From: Cupriavidus pinatubonensis
GTDB lineage: Bacteria > Pseudomonadota > Gammaproteobacteria > Burkholderiales > Burkholderiaceae
Assembly (NCBI RefSeq): GCF_019602855.1
Contig: NZ_CP080767.1
Span: 1,302,001 to 1,366,000, forward strand
Reading direction: 5' to 3'
Length of the DNA stretch: 64,000 nt
The notes beneath the pieces were generated by a model. The model was not told where the DNA came from. It worked only from the letters and a program-made list of their open reading frames with translations, and ran no database searches. This document shows positions 1 through 8,734 of this stretch, in pieces; position 1 is the stretch's first letter; each line of letters begins with the position of its first letter. The position numbers were made by a program, and so were the translations under genes.

Positions 1-765
1 GAGCGCGGCGTTGGCGACTTCCCAGCCCGTTCCCTGCCGGCCAAAGGGCAGGGGGCGCGCCGCGCGCGACGGCCTGGCACGTGAGGCGTCGCGTCCCATT
101 GGCGTGTCGATCAGGCCTGGCGCGAGCACGTTGGCGCGCAGTCCTGTGCCTTGCCCGGCAAAGGCGACGGCGCGACCGAGCGCCATCAGCCCGGCCTTGG
201 ACGATTCATAGGCCGGCAGGCCGCTCAGCGGTGAAATGGCAGCAGTCGAGGCGACGAAGACGACTGCGCTGCCCGGCGGCATGACCGCCGCCGCCTCCTG
301 CGCGCAGAACATTGGCGCCCGCAGGTTCAGATCTTGGACACGATCCCAGTCGGCAGGGTTTTCGCTGCCGAACCGGTTCTGGTTTCCGATACCGACATTG
401 ACGACCAGCCCGTCCAGGCCATCCATGGCCGATGCGGCTTCGCGCACCATCCGGACAATCTGGGCAGGATCGGAAACGTCAGCTTGCACGACGAAGCCGC
501 GTCCCCCTTCGCGAGCGATCCAGTCAACCGTCCCTTGGGCGGCACCGGGGTCGATGTCGGCGCAAGTCACTGCCGCGCCCTCGCGCGCAAACAGCACCGA
601 CATGGCGCGGCCGTTTCCGACGGAAGGGACCTGATCTACAGTCTGGCGCTGGCCCGCACCAACCACCAGGATTCGCCGGCCGGCGAGCCGACCCTCGCGC
701 CGAACGGTGCCCAGGGCGGGCGCGAAGAGTTGTTGATCAGGGCGCAGTTGCAGGGAATCAGTCAC
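1..765 (-). CDS. SDR-family oxidoreductase (C-terminus cut by window start)
   Basis: Short-chain dehydrogenase/reductase, presumably NAD(P)-dependent. The reading frame starts at a GTG whose GTGACTGA overlaps the stop of the gene upstream by 8 bases, so translation is probably coupled. Visible are the Rossmann beta-strand RRILVVGAG, the acidic cofactor-selecting stretch TCADIDPG, an N-x-G segment (VVNVGIG) in place of the usual NNAG, and the catalytic S-(x)n-YxxxK pair (STAAISPLSG followed by YESSK). The glycine-rich loop is unusual: after GAG there is an insertion (QRQTVDQVPSVGNG) before the helix. It is the last visible gene of the minus-strand catabolic operon. Substrate unknown; the C-terminus lies outside the window. 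Confidence 0.85.
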   Translation of the reverse strand, partial: MTDSLQLRPDQQLFAPALGTVRREGRLAGRRILVVGAGQRQTVDQVPSVGNGRAMSVLFAREGAAVTCADIDPGAAQGTVDWIAREGGRGFVVQADVSDPAQIVRMVREAASAMDGLDGLVVNVGIGNQNRFGSENPADWDRVQDLNLRAPMFCAQEAAAVMPPGSAVVFVASTAAISPLSGLPAYESSKAGLMALGRAVAFAGQGTGLRANVLAPGLIDTPMGRDASRARPSRAARPLPFGRQGTGWEVANAAL

Positions 766-1300
766 GGTGCATCTCCAGATGTTCAATCGGCGGGTTCTCA
801 ATATCGACTTCCAGGTTTTCCAACAGGCGCGACACCAGCATGTAGTAGCCGATGGTCACCAGCAGCTCCATGGTCTGCTGATCTCCAAGTTCCTTCGCTA
901 TGCGCGCATAGAGTTCCTCAGGTGCCTTGACGTCCCGCACCACGGCATCGGTGAACGTCACCACCAGCGTCTCGCGCCAGTCGAGGCCTTCGGTGGAATC
1001 GGGGCTGAGGGCAGCTTCGATCTTTGCCTGGGTTAGGCCGGCAGCTCGCGCCACCCGGCGATGTTGATGGATCTCGTAGGTGGCTCGGCATAGCGCACCC
1101 ACTCTGAGGATTGCCAGCTCGCGCAGGGTTGCGGGCAGCGCGGATTTCGTGAGGATGGCGCGCCCCAGCGACAGGAAGCCGATAGCGGTCTCGGGCGCGT
1201 TGGGGAGGATCCGGTACAGGTTGAGCGGCGGACGGCCGCGCACCAGCTCGCCGAGCGGGCCTGTGACTTCGTTGACATCGAAATATGGCATGCGAGCCAT
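758..1300 (-). CDS. Carboxymuconolactone decarboxylase (AhpD-like) family protein
   Basis: A 180-residue protein of the CMD/AhpD fold. The segment LRELAILRVGALCRATYEIHQHRRVARAAGL is the family core; it has one cysteine followed by E-x-H rather than the CxxC of true AhpD peroxidases, so it resembles the decarboxylase/unknown-function branch. The start at MARMPYFD is chosen because AGGAGACCTT lies directly upstream; longer N-terminal extensions have no ribosome-binding site. Members are common in aromatic and terpenoid acid catabolic operons. Here it sits between the citryl-CoA-lyase-like gene and the terminal SDR, so it probably acts on a pathway intermediate. Confidence 0.85.
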   Translation of the reverse strand: MARMPYFDVNEVTGPLGELVRGRPPLNLYRILPNAPETAIGFLSLGRAILTKSALPATLRELAILRVGALCRATYEIHQHRRVARAAGLTQAKIEAALSPDSTEGLDWRETLVVTFTDAVVRDVKAPEELYARIAKELGDQQTMELLVTIGYYMLVSRLLENLEVDIENPPIEHLEMHRD

Positions 1301-1373
1301 AAGGTCTCCTCTGGCCGCGTTGGCGCGGCGCATGGTTGGTGGATGGGGCGGTAAGGCTTTGGGTATTCGGGTC

Positions 1374-2177
1374 TTAGGGCAGCACGTTGCGCGTGTCTTG
1401 GCGCAGTACAAGCTCCCACATGCGCGCAGCGGTCGGATGCTCGCGTTCTTCCAGAACATGGGCGACCAGGCCTGCACATCGGCCAATCAGCGCAAGGCCG
1501 CGGCCAAACAGGGGATCCAGCCCCATGTCAGCCAGGATGGCGCCGAGGGCACCGGCTGCATTGAGCGGGAGCTTGCGCTTCTCGCTTCCACCAGCGCCTG
1601 GCTTGCCTGACGCCTCGGCGAGGGCGACAGCCAAACGGCAGTGCCGGCCGAAGAATCCGTTAGCCCTCGCTGTATCGAACAACGCCGGCACGCGTGGATC
1701 GCCATTTAAATGAATCGGATGGCCCAGGCCGGGCAGGGCGCGCCCGTCCTGTCGCGCAGTCGTCACGACCCGGCGTGCGATCTCTTGCAATATGGGCTCC
1801 TTTGCGTCCGGTGCCAGATCAGCAGCTTCTCGCAGGAGTAGTTCGGCAGTGTTTTGCACCGTGCCGAGAAAACGTTCACCTGCGCCAAGCAGGCCGGCTG
1901 CCACGGCGCCCTGCAGTGACTCGGGAGCGCCCAGCCAAGTCATGCGCGTGCTGATGGCACTGGGGGTCAGTCCATGGTCCACCGCTGTCACAAGTAACGT
2001 GTCGATCATGGATGCCTCAGCCTCGTCCGGCAGCCTGCCGAGCACCACCAGGCACAGCATCTGCACAAAATCGATCTTGCCAATCACGTCGCGCGCAAGA
2101 TCGCGGCCACGCACCGAAATGCGGTCTGGCGTGGTGGTGCCAATGTCAGTGCGGATGCTCGTGTGAGTGCTGCTCAT
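1374..2177 (-). CDS. Citryl-CoA lyase / citrate-synthase-like protein
   Basis: A 267-residue protein resembling the short citrate-synthase-superfamily proteins annotated as citryl-CoA lyase. Visible family features are the N-terminal VRGRDLARDVIGKIDFVQM segment, LVVLGRLP, the histidine/arginine active-site stretch GLGHPIHLNGDPRVP and the C-terminal GLVAHVLEERE. These enzymes cleave or form a C-C bond between an acyl-CoA and an oxo-acid. ATG overlaps the stop of the upstream SDR in ATGA, so the two are translationally coupled. With a CoA ligase and two dehydrogenases around it, a role in breaking down a branched or hydroxylated carboxylic acid is likely; the actual substrate is not evident. 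Confidence 0.82.
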   Translation of the reverse strand: MSSTHTSIRTDIGTTTPDRISVRGRDLARDVIGKIDFVQMLCLVVLGRLPDEAEASMIDTLLVTAVDHGLTPSAISTRMTWLGAPESLQGAVAAGLLGAGERFLGTVQNTAELLLREAADLAPDAKEPILQEIARRVVTTARQDGRALPGLGHPIHLNGDPRVPALFDTARANGFFGRHCRLAVALAEASGKPGAGGSEKRKLPLNAAGALGAILADMGLDPLFGRGLALIGRCAGLVAHVLEEREHPTAARMWELVLRQDTRNVLP

Positions 2178-2893
2178 GCTGACAACCCCACGGTAATGCC
2201 GCCGCACACATGCAGGATCTGCCCTGTCACGAACGAAGCGCGCGTATCCAGGAAGAACTCCACGGCGTGGACGATGTCGTCGGCGTTTCCCAGCCGTTTC
2301 ACGGGGACGCCGGCGACAATCCGTTGCGTCAGTGCCTGCTGTGCCGGATTGGCCGTTCCGAACGCCGCAGTGGCAATTGGCCCGGGCGCGACCGCATTCA
2401 CGGTAATGCCATCCGCGCCTAATTCGAGCGCCCACGTCCGGGTCATTGCATTGAGCGCACCCTTGGTCGCGGCGTACGCCGTGCGCATTTCCTTGCCAAG
2501 CGCCGCGCGGCTGGAAATGTTGACAATGCGGCCCTGTCGTGCCGCGCGCATGGCGGGCAGAGCCGCCTGTGCGCATTGCAGGGCGGCGCGGGCGTTGACC
2601 AGCATCTGGCTGTCGAAGTCGTCCAGCGTCGTATCACCGATGCTGGCGGGGCGCAGCGTGGCGACATTGTTGACGAGCCCGCCGAATGCATGCTTGCCGC
2701 AGGCATCGCGCAGGACTGCAGCAAGTTCGGCTTCACTGGCCATGTCTGCTTCGTAGAATTCCACGATGCCTGGCTGCGGCGGCAGGGCGCGGTCGATGCT
2801 CACGACATGGCTGCCGCGTCTCGCCAGGGTCTGGCACAAGGCCCAGCCAATACCGCCGGAGCCTCCGGTGACAAGAACCGATTCTGGAATCAT
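2174..2893 (-). CDS. SDR-family oxidoreductase
   Basis: A classical short-chain dehydrogenase of 239 residues. The cofactor motif TGGSGGIG is near residues 9-16, followed by an acidic DRALPP region that favours NAD(H), NNVA, and the catalytic serine (IVNISS) with YAATK. The C-terminal APGPIATAAF and LHVCGGITVG are normal for the family. The start ATG overlaps the stop of the acyl-CoA ligase gene (ATGA). It is probably a beta-hydroxyacyl-CoA or alcohol dehydrogenase step following CoA activation, inferred only from neighbours. Confidence 0.9.
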   Translation of the reverse strand: MIPESVLVTGGSGGIGWALCQTLARRGSHVVSIDRALPPQPGIVEFYEADMASEAELAAVLRDACGKHAFGGLVNNVATLRPASIGDTTLDDFDSQMLVNARAALQCAQAALPAMRAARQGRIVNISSRAALGKEMRTAYAATKGALNAMTRTWALELGADGITVNAVAPGPIATAAFGTANPAQQALTQRIVAGVPVKRLGNADDIVHAVEFFLDTRASFVTGQILHVCGGITVGLSA

Positions 2894-4437
2894 GATGCGA
2901 GCGTCTCCTTGGGGAAATGGGCCTTGCCGTCCGAGTTCGCCAGTTGATCCCGGAGGGCCTGCTTTGAAACCTTGCCGTTCGCGGTCAGGGGCAGGCTGTC
3001 GAGAAAGTGGATTTGCTTGGGCGTCTGGACGGGGCCAAGTCGTGCCCTGACAACACCCCTGAGCGTGTCGGCCGAGACCTCTGTGCCCGGTCTGAGTTGG
3101 ACGGCCGCATGTACCGCCTCTCCCCAGCGCGGATCGGCGACGCCGAAGACCGCGCACCGGCAGACGGCGGGGTGCTTGCCCAAAGCATTCTCGACATCGG
3201 TCGGATAGACGTTAAAGCCGCCGCTGATGACAACGTCCCGCAGTCGGTCCTTCAGGTAGAGAAAGCCTTCCCGATCCAGGTACCCGCCATCGCCGGTATG
3301 CAGCCAGCCGTCGACGATGGTCTCGGCTGTCTTTTCTGGCTGCCGCCAGTAGCCGCTCATCAACAGGTCGCCGCGAACGACGATTTCGCCGGTCTCTCCC
3401 GGCGGTAGCAAGCGGCCGTCGGGCGCCATGATCCCAATCTCGGTCAGCGGGGTGGCGCGGCCGACCGATCCATGGCGTTCCGAATTGCGCAATTCGATCG
3501 AAGGCATGAATGCAATGACCGCAGGCGCTTCCGTCTGTCCGAATGATGTCTCGAGGGTGCCAAACACCTCGATGGCCTGGGCAATACGATCTGCCCGCAT
3601 CGGCGCTGCGGCATAGACCATATGCCGCAGCTGCGACCAGTCTCGCGTCGCCACCCCGGGCTCATCGAGCAAGTCGTAGATCAGCGTGGGCGGCATGAAG
3701 GTCGCCGTGATCCGGCCGCTTTCCAGCTGGTCCAGCACTGACTTCGGCCTGGTCGAACTCGCCAGGACAATCGTGCCCCCGCAGGCAAATACGGGAAGAA
3801 GAAATGTCGACGTGCCGTGCGTGATAGACGCCACTGCGAGATAGCGCTCGTCGTCTTGCAACTGCATTGCTGTCAGGATCGATACGACCGTGGCATTCCA
3901 GGCGCGCAAGGATTGCATGACGCCTTTGGGGGCGCCGGTCGTACCACCAGTGAACTTGATCGCCTGGATGTCGGACAGGTCCCTTGACTGGCGGCGCGGG
4001 ACACGCCCTTGCCATGCCACCAGCAGGCCCGCCACACTGTTCGGCTCAGCCGATGAGGTGCCGCAAACCAGGCGCCGCGCGCCGGCCGGGACCGCGTAAC
4101 AGGCCTGTTCACGGTGAGCTTCGTCGAACACGAGAATCGATGGAGTCGTGAAGTCGATTATCCTGGCAAGCTCCGGGCCGGCGCTGCGCGGATTGAGCGG
4201 CACCCAGGTTTTTCCCGCCGCCAGGACCGCCATTAAGGCGACCACGTGCGGAACGCTGTTCCCGGCACAGATGGCTACCCGCGAACCTGGCACCGGATCG
4301 ATGTCCTGGAAGGCGGCAGCCAGCGCGGACACCTGCCGGGCCAGTTCGCCGTAAGTCATTGAGACATCGTCTGCTTCGAGAGCAATACGGTGGGGGAACG
4401 CGCTTGCGGTTCTCAGAAGGAAGTCAATCGGCTGCAT
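2890..4437 (-). CDS. AMP-dependent acyl-CoA synthetase (class I adenylate-forming)
   Basis: A 515-residue ANL-superfamily ligase that activates a carboxylic acid to its CoA thioester with ATP. The P-loop-like motif FTGGTTGAPKGVM is near residues 165-180, SFGQTEAP corresponds to the A5 motif, GWLHTGDGGYLDREGFLYLKDR to A7/A8, and LTANGKVSKQALR carries the catalytic C-terminal lysine. The chosen start MQPIDFLL has GGAG six bases upstream; 14 extra in-frame residues before it lack a start signal. It is the first enzyme gene after the Bug receptor, so the imported acid is the likely substrate. The acid cannot be named from sequence. Confidence 0.92.
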   Translation of the reverse strand: MQPIDFLLRTASAFPHRIALEADDVSMTYGELARQVSALAAAFQDIDPVPGSRVAICAGNSVPHVVALMAVLAAGKTWVPLNPRSAGPELARIIDFTTPSILVFDEAHREQACYAVPAGARRLVCGTSSAEPNSVAGLLVAWQGRVPRRQSRDLSDIQAIKFTGGTTGAPKGVMQSLRAWNATVVSILTAMQLQDDERYLAVASITHGTSTFLLPVFACGGTIVLASSTRPKSVLDQLESGRITATFMPPTLIYDLLDEPGVATRDWSQLRHMVYAAAPMRADRIAQAIEVFGTLETSFGQTEAPAVIAFMPSIELRNSERHGSVGRATPLTEIGIMAPDGRLLPPGETGEIVVRGDLLMSGYWRQPEKTAETIVDGWLHTGDGGYLDREGFLYLKDRLRDVVISGGFNVYPTDVENALGKHPAVCRCAVFGVADPRWGEAVHAAVQLRPGTEVSADTLRGVVRARLGPVQTPKQIHFLDSLPLTANGKVSKQALRDQLANSDGKAHFPKETLAS

Positions 4438-4497
4438 GAATACTCCGGCTTGAAGATTCGGCCAACACGGTTGCCGCACGATGTGGCGTGATGGATT

Positions 4498-5472
4498 TCA
4501 ATCTGGTCGCGCCCCGGACAGTTTGACGATGCGGGCCCACCTGACCATCTCGTCGTCCACGAAGCGAGTGAACTCAGTGGTGCTCATGGCTTGTGTGTCA
4601 GCGCCCATTTCGACAAATCGCTTTCGCAGCGTGTTGCTGCTCACGGCTTTCCTCACTGCGTCATGCAGGCGATCCACGACTTCTGGCGGCGTGTTTGCCG
4701 GCACGAAAAGGCCGCTCCAGTTGGTGACGGTGTAGCCCGGGACACCGGCTTCGGCGACGGTAGGCACATCGGGCAATGCCGGTAAGCGACGCGCCGAGGT
4801 GACTGCAAGGGGCCGCACCAGTCCTTTGGCGATCAGAGGAAGTGAAGTCGGGACGTTATCGAACATCAGTTGGATGCGGCCGCCCATCAGATCCGTGAGC
4901 GCCGCTGACCCACCGCGGTAAGGCACGTGTGTAAAGCGAGTGCCGGTCATTGTCTGGAACAGTTCGCCGGACATATGAATGCTGCTGCCATTGCCCGACG
5001 AGCCCATCATCAATTGGCCGGGCCGCCTCTTTGCCAGTGCAACTAGCTCCGCTACCGTACGGGCGAGCACGTCGGGATGGACAACCAGCACATTTGCGCC
5101 CGATGACACCAATGCCACAGGCTGGAAGTCTTTGCGCGGCGAGTACGGCAGGTTGCCGTACAGGCTGGGATTGATGCCGTGAGTGCCGATCGTGCCGAGC
5201 AGCACGGTGTAGCCGTCGGCTGCCGCGTTGGCGACGGCTGCCGCCGCGATATTGCCGCCGGCTCCCGCACGGTTGTCCACCACAAATGGCTGGCCAAGCG
5301 TTTGCGTCATTTCCTGGGCCAGAAGGCGGCCAAACACGTCAGCCGTACCACCAGGCGGAAACGGGACGACAAGTCGAACCGGCCGGGACGGATAGCTCTG
5401 CGCCAGCGCCGGCATGGCATGCATCGTAATGGCTGCTGCAGCAAGCAAGCCGGACAGGAGTCGGTACAGCAT
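4498..5472 (-). CDS. Bug-family tripartite tricarboxylate transporter substrate receptor
   Basis: A 324-residue periplasmic binding protein of the Bug/TctC family, extremely abundant in Bordetella and Cupriavidus. A Sec signal peptide ends near ALAQS (about residue 25). The mature start SYPSRPVRLVVPFPPGG, the DNRAGAGGNIAA loop and the PYRGG-AALTDLMGGRIQLMFDN stretch are family signatures. These receptors bind carboxylates and deliver them to TctAB-type transporters, which are not encoded beside it here. It is the first gene of the minus-strand operon, divergent from the LacI-type gene with 154 bases between them. Confidence 0.93.
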   Translation of the reverse strand: MLYRLLSGLLAAAAITMHAMPALAQSYPSRPVRLVVPFPPGGTADVFGRLLAQEMTQTLGQPFVVDNRAGAGGNIAAAAVANAAADGYTVLLGTIGTHGINPSLYGNLPYSPRKDFQPVALVSSGANVLVVHPDVLARTVAELVALAKRRPGQLMMGSSGNGSSIHMSGELFQTMTGTRFTHVPYRGGSAALTDLMGGRIQLMFDNVPTSLPLIAKGLVRPLAVTSARRLPALPDVPTVAEAGVPGYTVTNWSGLFVPANTPPEVVDRLHDAVRKAVSSNTLRKRFVEMGADTQAMSTTEFTRFVDDEMVRWARIVKLSGARPD

Positions 5473-5522
5473 GCGGGGTCTCCGTTACGGGCACTCTCGG
5501 CGATGCCTCTATGCAAGATTCG

Positions 5523-5534
5523 GAAAACGTTTTC
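5523..5534. promoter_or_regulatory. LacI-type operator candidate, distal
   Basis: GAAAACGTTTTC is a perfect 12-base palindrome with the central CG typical of LacI/GalR-family operators. It lies 51 bases upstream of the Bug receptor start, in the region shared with the divergent LacI-type gene. Confidence 0.6.
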
Positions 5535-5602
5535 AGATCGAAAATGCACTGAAAAACGGCTTGGTGGTAAATTAGCAGTCGGAAAAATTGGCGTCCAACT
5601 GT

Positions 5603-5613
5603 GGAACGTTTTC
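5603..5613. promoter_or_regulatory. LacI-type operator candidate, proximal to regulator gene
   Basis: GGAACGTTTTC repeats the AACGTT core of the first palindrome with imperfect flanks. The centres are 79 bases apart. The site lies just before the ribosome-binding site of the LacI-type gene, which suits autorepression. Confidence 0.5.
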
Positions 5614-5626
5614 ATTAGGGAAGACC

Positions 5627-6640
5627 ATGACGCAACGCGTATCAGTGAGGGATGTGGCAGAGGCTGCAGGCGTTTCGATCGGCAGCGTGTCACGCGTGTT
5701 GAATGAAACGGGTTATGCCAGCGCTGCGCTGCGCGCACGGGTCCTGGCGGCTGTGGAAAAGCTGGGATATGCGCCGAGCTTTGCCGCGAAGCACCTGCGC
5801 ACAGGACGCAGCCACACGGTGGGATACCTGGTCTCGAACATTCGCAATCCGCTGCTGGCTGCACATTTCAGCGAAGTGGAGCGTCACCTGCAGGCGGCAG
5901 GCTATTCGGTCATTGTGGGAAATACGCTTGACCAGCCTCACCGCGATCGAGAGCTAGTTTCACTCTTTGAGACACGGCGGTTGGAGGGCATCATTGCCGC
6001 GCCCAGCGTGGAAAGCGAGTCGCCGACGGACTTCTTGTTTGGTGCATGCGGCCTGCCCGTCGTCATTCTTGATCGGGAGACGCCAAAGCCAATGGATGCG
6101 GTCATGCTCGACCATCGGGCCGGCGTTCGGCAGTCCGTGGACTACCTGGTTTCCCTTGGCCATCGTCGCATTGCTTTGTTCGGCCCCGGCGAGCACATTC
6201 GGCCGGGGCGCGAGAAGTTGTTGGGCTACCAGGACGGTCTTCAGGCAGCGGGGATTCCCTTTGATCCGATGCTGGTATTCATGTCGCGGTCTGCTGTGGA
6301 TTCATCGCGAACGCAGATGAGCGCGATGCTTGCCCTCGAAAAGCCACCCACTGCAATGATCGGGCTTGGGACCCGTTTGCTCTCAGGTGCCATCTATGCG
6401 GCAAGGAAAGCCGGCTTGGATATTCCGCGAGATCTTTCGGTGATAGGCATTGGTACCCCGGAAACCCTGGAACTGATGTACCCGCCGTTAACCACGCTGC
6501 GCTTCAATATCGAAGCCGCGGCGCAAGCTGCTGCACAGTTGATGCTGGATAGATTGGAAGGCGTAGTCGATGAGCCCGCACGCCAGGTAAATGTGCCGTT
6601 GGATCTCGTGCTGGGCGAGTCCTGCGCGATACGAATGTGA
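5627..6640 (+). CDS. LacI-family transcriptional regulator
   Basis: A 337-residue repressor-type protein. The N-terminal helix-turn-helix VSVRDVAEAAGVSIGSVSRVLNE, the hinge-helix region AKHLRTGRSHTVGYL, and a periplasmic-binding-like effector domain (DYLVSLGHRRIALFGPG) are all present. The start MTQRVSV follows AGGGAAGACC. It is transcribed away from the catabolic operon, and the intergenic region holds two AACGTT-centred palindromes, so it probably controls both units and responds to a pathway metabolite. Effector unknown. Confidence 0.93.
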   Translation: MTQRVSVRDVAEAAGVSIGSVSRVLNETGYASAALRARVLAAVEKLGYAPSFAAKHLRTGRSHTVGYLVSNIRNPLLAAHFSEVERHLQAAGYSVIVGNTLDQPHRDRELVSLFETRRLEGIIAAPSVESESPTDFLFGACGLPVVILDRETPKPMDAVMLDHRAGVRQSVDYLVSLGHRRIALFGPGEHIRPGREKLLGYQDGLQAAGIPFDPMLVFMSRSAVDSSRTQMSAMLALEKPPTAMIGLGTRLLSGAIYAARKAGLDIPRDLSVIGIGTPETLELMYPPLTTLRFNIEAAAQAAAQLMLDRLEGVVDEPARQVNVPLDLVLGESCAIRM

Positions 6641-6768
6641 CGGCTTTTGGCGGCAGCCAACAGAATGCGAGCATGTTGAGGGTCAGCCGGAATTCGTGAA
6701 ATTTTCGCCGATAATTGATCTGGATGGGAGTCGCAATGAGCTGTCAACCGGACGGTCGTCTACGTTTT

Positions 6769-8010
6769 CTAGAACAAGAGCCCGAACAGATGCTTGAGCA
6801 GTTCTTCGAGAGGCATCATGGTGAGCGCCAGGGGCGCCATGGGAATCAGTACTGCCGCAGCAAGCTGCACGATGGCATCTCTGGTGACAGGCGCAATCCG
6901 CATGCCGCGCACCACCTCGAAACTGTTGCCGAGATCGGCGAGTGACTGGATATCGCCGCTGCCCACCAACGGTTCGTTGGCTGGTGCACATCCACGCAGC
7001 CATTTGTTATCGAACGCGCGCACGTAGCGTTCCGCCAGCGTGCCATACTCATTCAGTCCTGTTCGCTTCGCCTGGGCAAGCTGCGGCGAGAATACCAGCA
7101 GTGGGCCGACAACTATGGTCAGCAGAAAGACCATCATTACGCCGATCTCCATCTTGAATTCCGGTAGCGCAGCCTGAAGAAAGAAAATACGGTTACCGAG
7201 ATTTGACGCAAGCATGACGCCATGCGCTGCGAGCAGCAGCGCGAAGGCGTAGACCGTATTGGCAAGAAAGCCGAGACCGCCAACGCGATCCGGATGCGTG
7301 GGAATCAGGCTCAGCTTGATGCGCGATACCTGCCAGAGAAAACGCATCCAGATGAATAATCGGAAATACCAGCGCACCAGCAGGAACTGGAACAGCGGCA
7401 GGCTGACATAGCCATACCAGATGCCCGCCAGTGAAAGCTTTGAACCGCCGTCGGTTGGCGTTGCGTACCACGTTGCCGTCTGGAGACCGGTGTAATGACG
7501 CCAGACGATCAGGATGCCGACTCCATAGACGACAGCGATCAACAGTAATTCGCCAAGCACAGAGTTGCGCAGCCGGAATGCGGCGCCGAGGGCCTCATCG
7601 AATTTGCTCATCGCGGCTTCGGGAATCAGATTCCGTTCGATGAATGCCTGGCCGATGCCATGCAAGCGCCGGTGCACGACAAGTTCTGCGGCAACCAGCA
7701 AGGGCACTGCCACGAGAAACCGGAGATGAACCTCCATATCCATCAGGAACGGTACCGTCGTAGCCTTGCTGAATAAGTTTCCCTCGAAGGCAGACAGCAT
7801 CAGCAACGGCAGCCAAGCGAAGAGCGAGATGAAGAGAATGCGTTGCCGCACGAGAAGCAAAGCGTCATCGGACAAATTGGCCCGACGCAGCAATTGATAA
7901 AGTGGCCCACCGAGGACCAGTGAAAAGTTCTCCCGATTTCGCAGAACATCGTCACTGGAACCGGATGAGGCCTGCGTTCGCTTGGATCCAAGACTCCGGC
8001 TGATGCTCAT
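6769..8010 (-). CDS. Multi-pass membrane protein of unknown function
   Basis: A 413-residue protein with about six to eight hydrophobic segments, e.g. ILFISLFAWLPLLMLSAF, FLVAVPLLVAAELVV, LLLIAVVYGVGILIVW and VMMVFLLTIVVGPLLVF. I recognise no catalytic motif. The start MSISRS is preceded by GGGAGAAG and lies 13 bases after the DoxX stop, so the two form an operon. That operon is under the FNR-type promoter at 8511-8551. The role is unknown; context suggests envelope adaptation under low oxygen. Confidence 0.75.
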   Translation of the reverse strand: MSISRSLGSKRTQASSGSSDDVLRNRENFSLVLGGPLYQLLRRANLSDDALLLVRQRILFISLFAWLPLLMLSAFEGNLFSKATTVPFLMDMEVHLRFLVAVPLLVAAELVVHRRLHGIGQAFIERNLIPEAAMSKFDEALGAAFRLRNSVLGELLLIAVVYGVGILIVWRHYTGLQTATWYATPTDGGSKLSLAGIWYGYVSLPLFQFLLVRWYFRLFIWMRFLWQVSRIKLSLIPTHPDRVGGLGFLANTVYAFALLLAAHGVMLASNLGNRIFFLQAALPEFKMEIGVMMVFLLTIVVGPLLVFSPQLAQAKRTGLNEYGTLAERYVRAFDNKWLRGCAPANEPLVGSGDIQSLADLGNSFEVVRGMRIAPVTRDAIVQLAAAVLIPMAPLALTMMPLEELLKHLFGLLF

Positions 8011-8023
8011 CGCGCTTCTCCCG

Positions 8024-8443
8024 TTACTTCGGCTCATGCCCGCGTGATGATTCGATCGCGAAGACGACAAGCATCCCGCCCAGGATCGCGACATTCTTCA
8101 GAATGTGGTTGAACTGATTCCAGGAATCCGCAAGATCGGCGCGCCAGAAGCCGTGGAAGATCAGGGTGGTTGGCACCAGAAAAACCGCGAGAAGCAGCGC
8201 TCCCCATTTCGCATTCCAGCCAGAAATCAGCGTCAATCCGCCCGCGATCTCGATCGTCATGGCCAGCACCAGCAACAGACTGGGCATCGGCAGTTCAGCA
8301 CTTGCAATCCATGCGGAATATCCGGCGAAGCTGCTCATCTTCATTAGCCCGGAAATCAGAAAGAGCGAGCCAATCAGCGCGCGGCCGACGGAATACAGGC
8401 GCGCAACGGTCGTGGGCGTAACAGAGATAGTGGCCGTGGTCAT
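8024..8443 (-). CDS. DoxX-family membrane protein
   Basis: A 139-residue, four-helix membrane protein of the DoxX/SURF4-like family. Typical stretches are RALIGSLFLISGLMKMSSFAGY near the start, LVLAMTIEIAGGLTLISGW in the middle, and FHGFW followed by HILKNVAILGGML at the end. The start MTTATIS has GGAG eight bases upstream. It is the first gene of the operon driven by the minus-strand FNR-type promoter. DoxX proteins are linked to redox or oxidative-stress complexes in some bacteria; the exact role here is not known. Confidence 0.88.
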   Translation of the reverse strand: MTTATISVTPTTVARLYSVGRALIGSLFLISGLMKMSSFAGYSAWIASAELPMPSLLLVLAMTIEIAGGLTLISGWNAKWGALLLAVFLVPTTLIFHGFWRADLADSWNQFNHILKNVAILGGMLVVFAIESSRGHEPK

Positions 8444-8510
8444 GGCAATGCTCCGGAATCGACAGGGAAAGAAGTGAGCGATGCCTCCGCGACGCTTTCC
8501 TTCTGCATTC

Positions 8511-8551
8511 AGCCTATGACTTCGGCTCGAGGTCCGGTTGTTATAGATCAA
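8511..8551 (-). promoter_or_regulatory. FNR-type class II promoter for doxX operon
   Basis: The box TTGTTATAGATCAA (8538-8551) has a perfect right half (ATCAA). On the minus strand TAGGCT (8516-8511) starts exactly 28.5 bases from the box centre, placing the box at about -41.5 relative to a start near 8503. Confidence 0.65.
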
Positions 8552-8662
8552 GGAGCCGTGGACGGATGGTGCGGCGTGGACTGCCCCATGGAGAGCAACC
8601 TCGCCCCGCATCGAAGTGACGGGATCGCATCGTATGTTTCCGCACGCTGGTGCCTTGCCCGC

Positions 8663-8703
8663 TTGCGCTATGTCAAGCCCCGCTCAGTGCTACCTCCTAC
8701 GCT
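8663..8703 (+). promoter_or_regulatory. FNR-type class II promoter for DUF3141-pta-ackA
   Basis: The box TTGCGCTATGTCAA (8663-8676) keeps the TTG...TCAA core, and TACGCT (8698-8703) is the -10 element at the same 28.5-base spacing. It diverges from the doxX promoter, with box centres 125 bases apart. The 5' leader would be about 24 bases. Confidence 0.65.
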
Positions 8704-8734
8704 GGATGTTGGCAGAACGTCTGACGGAGGAAGC

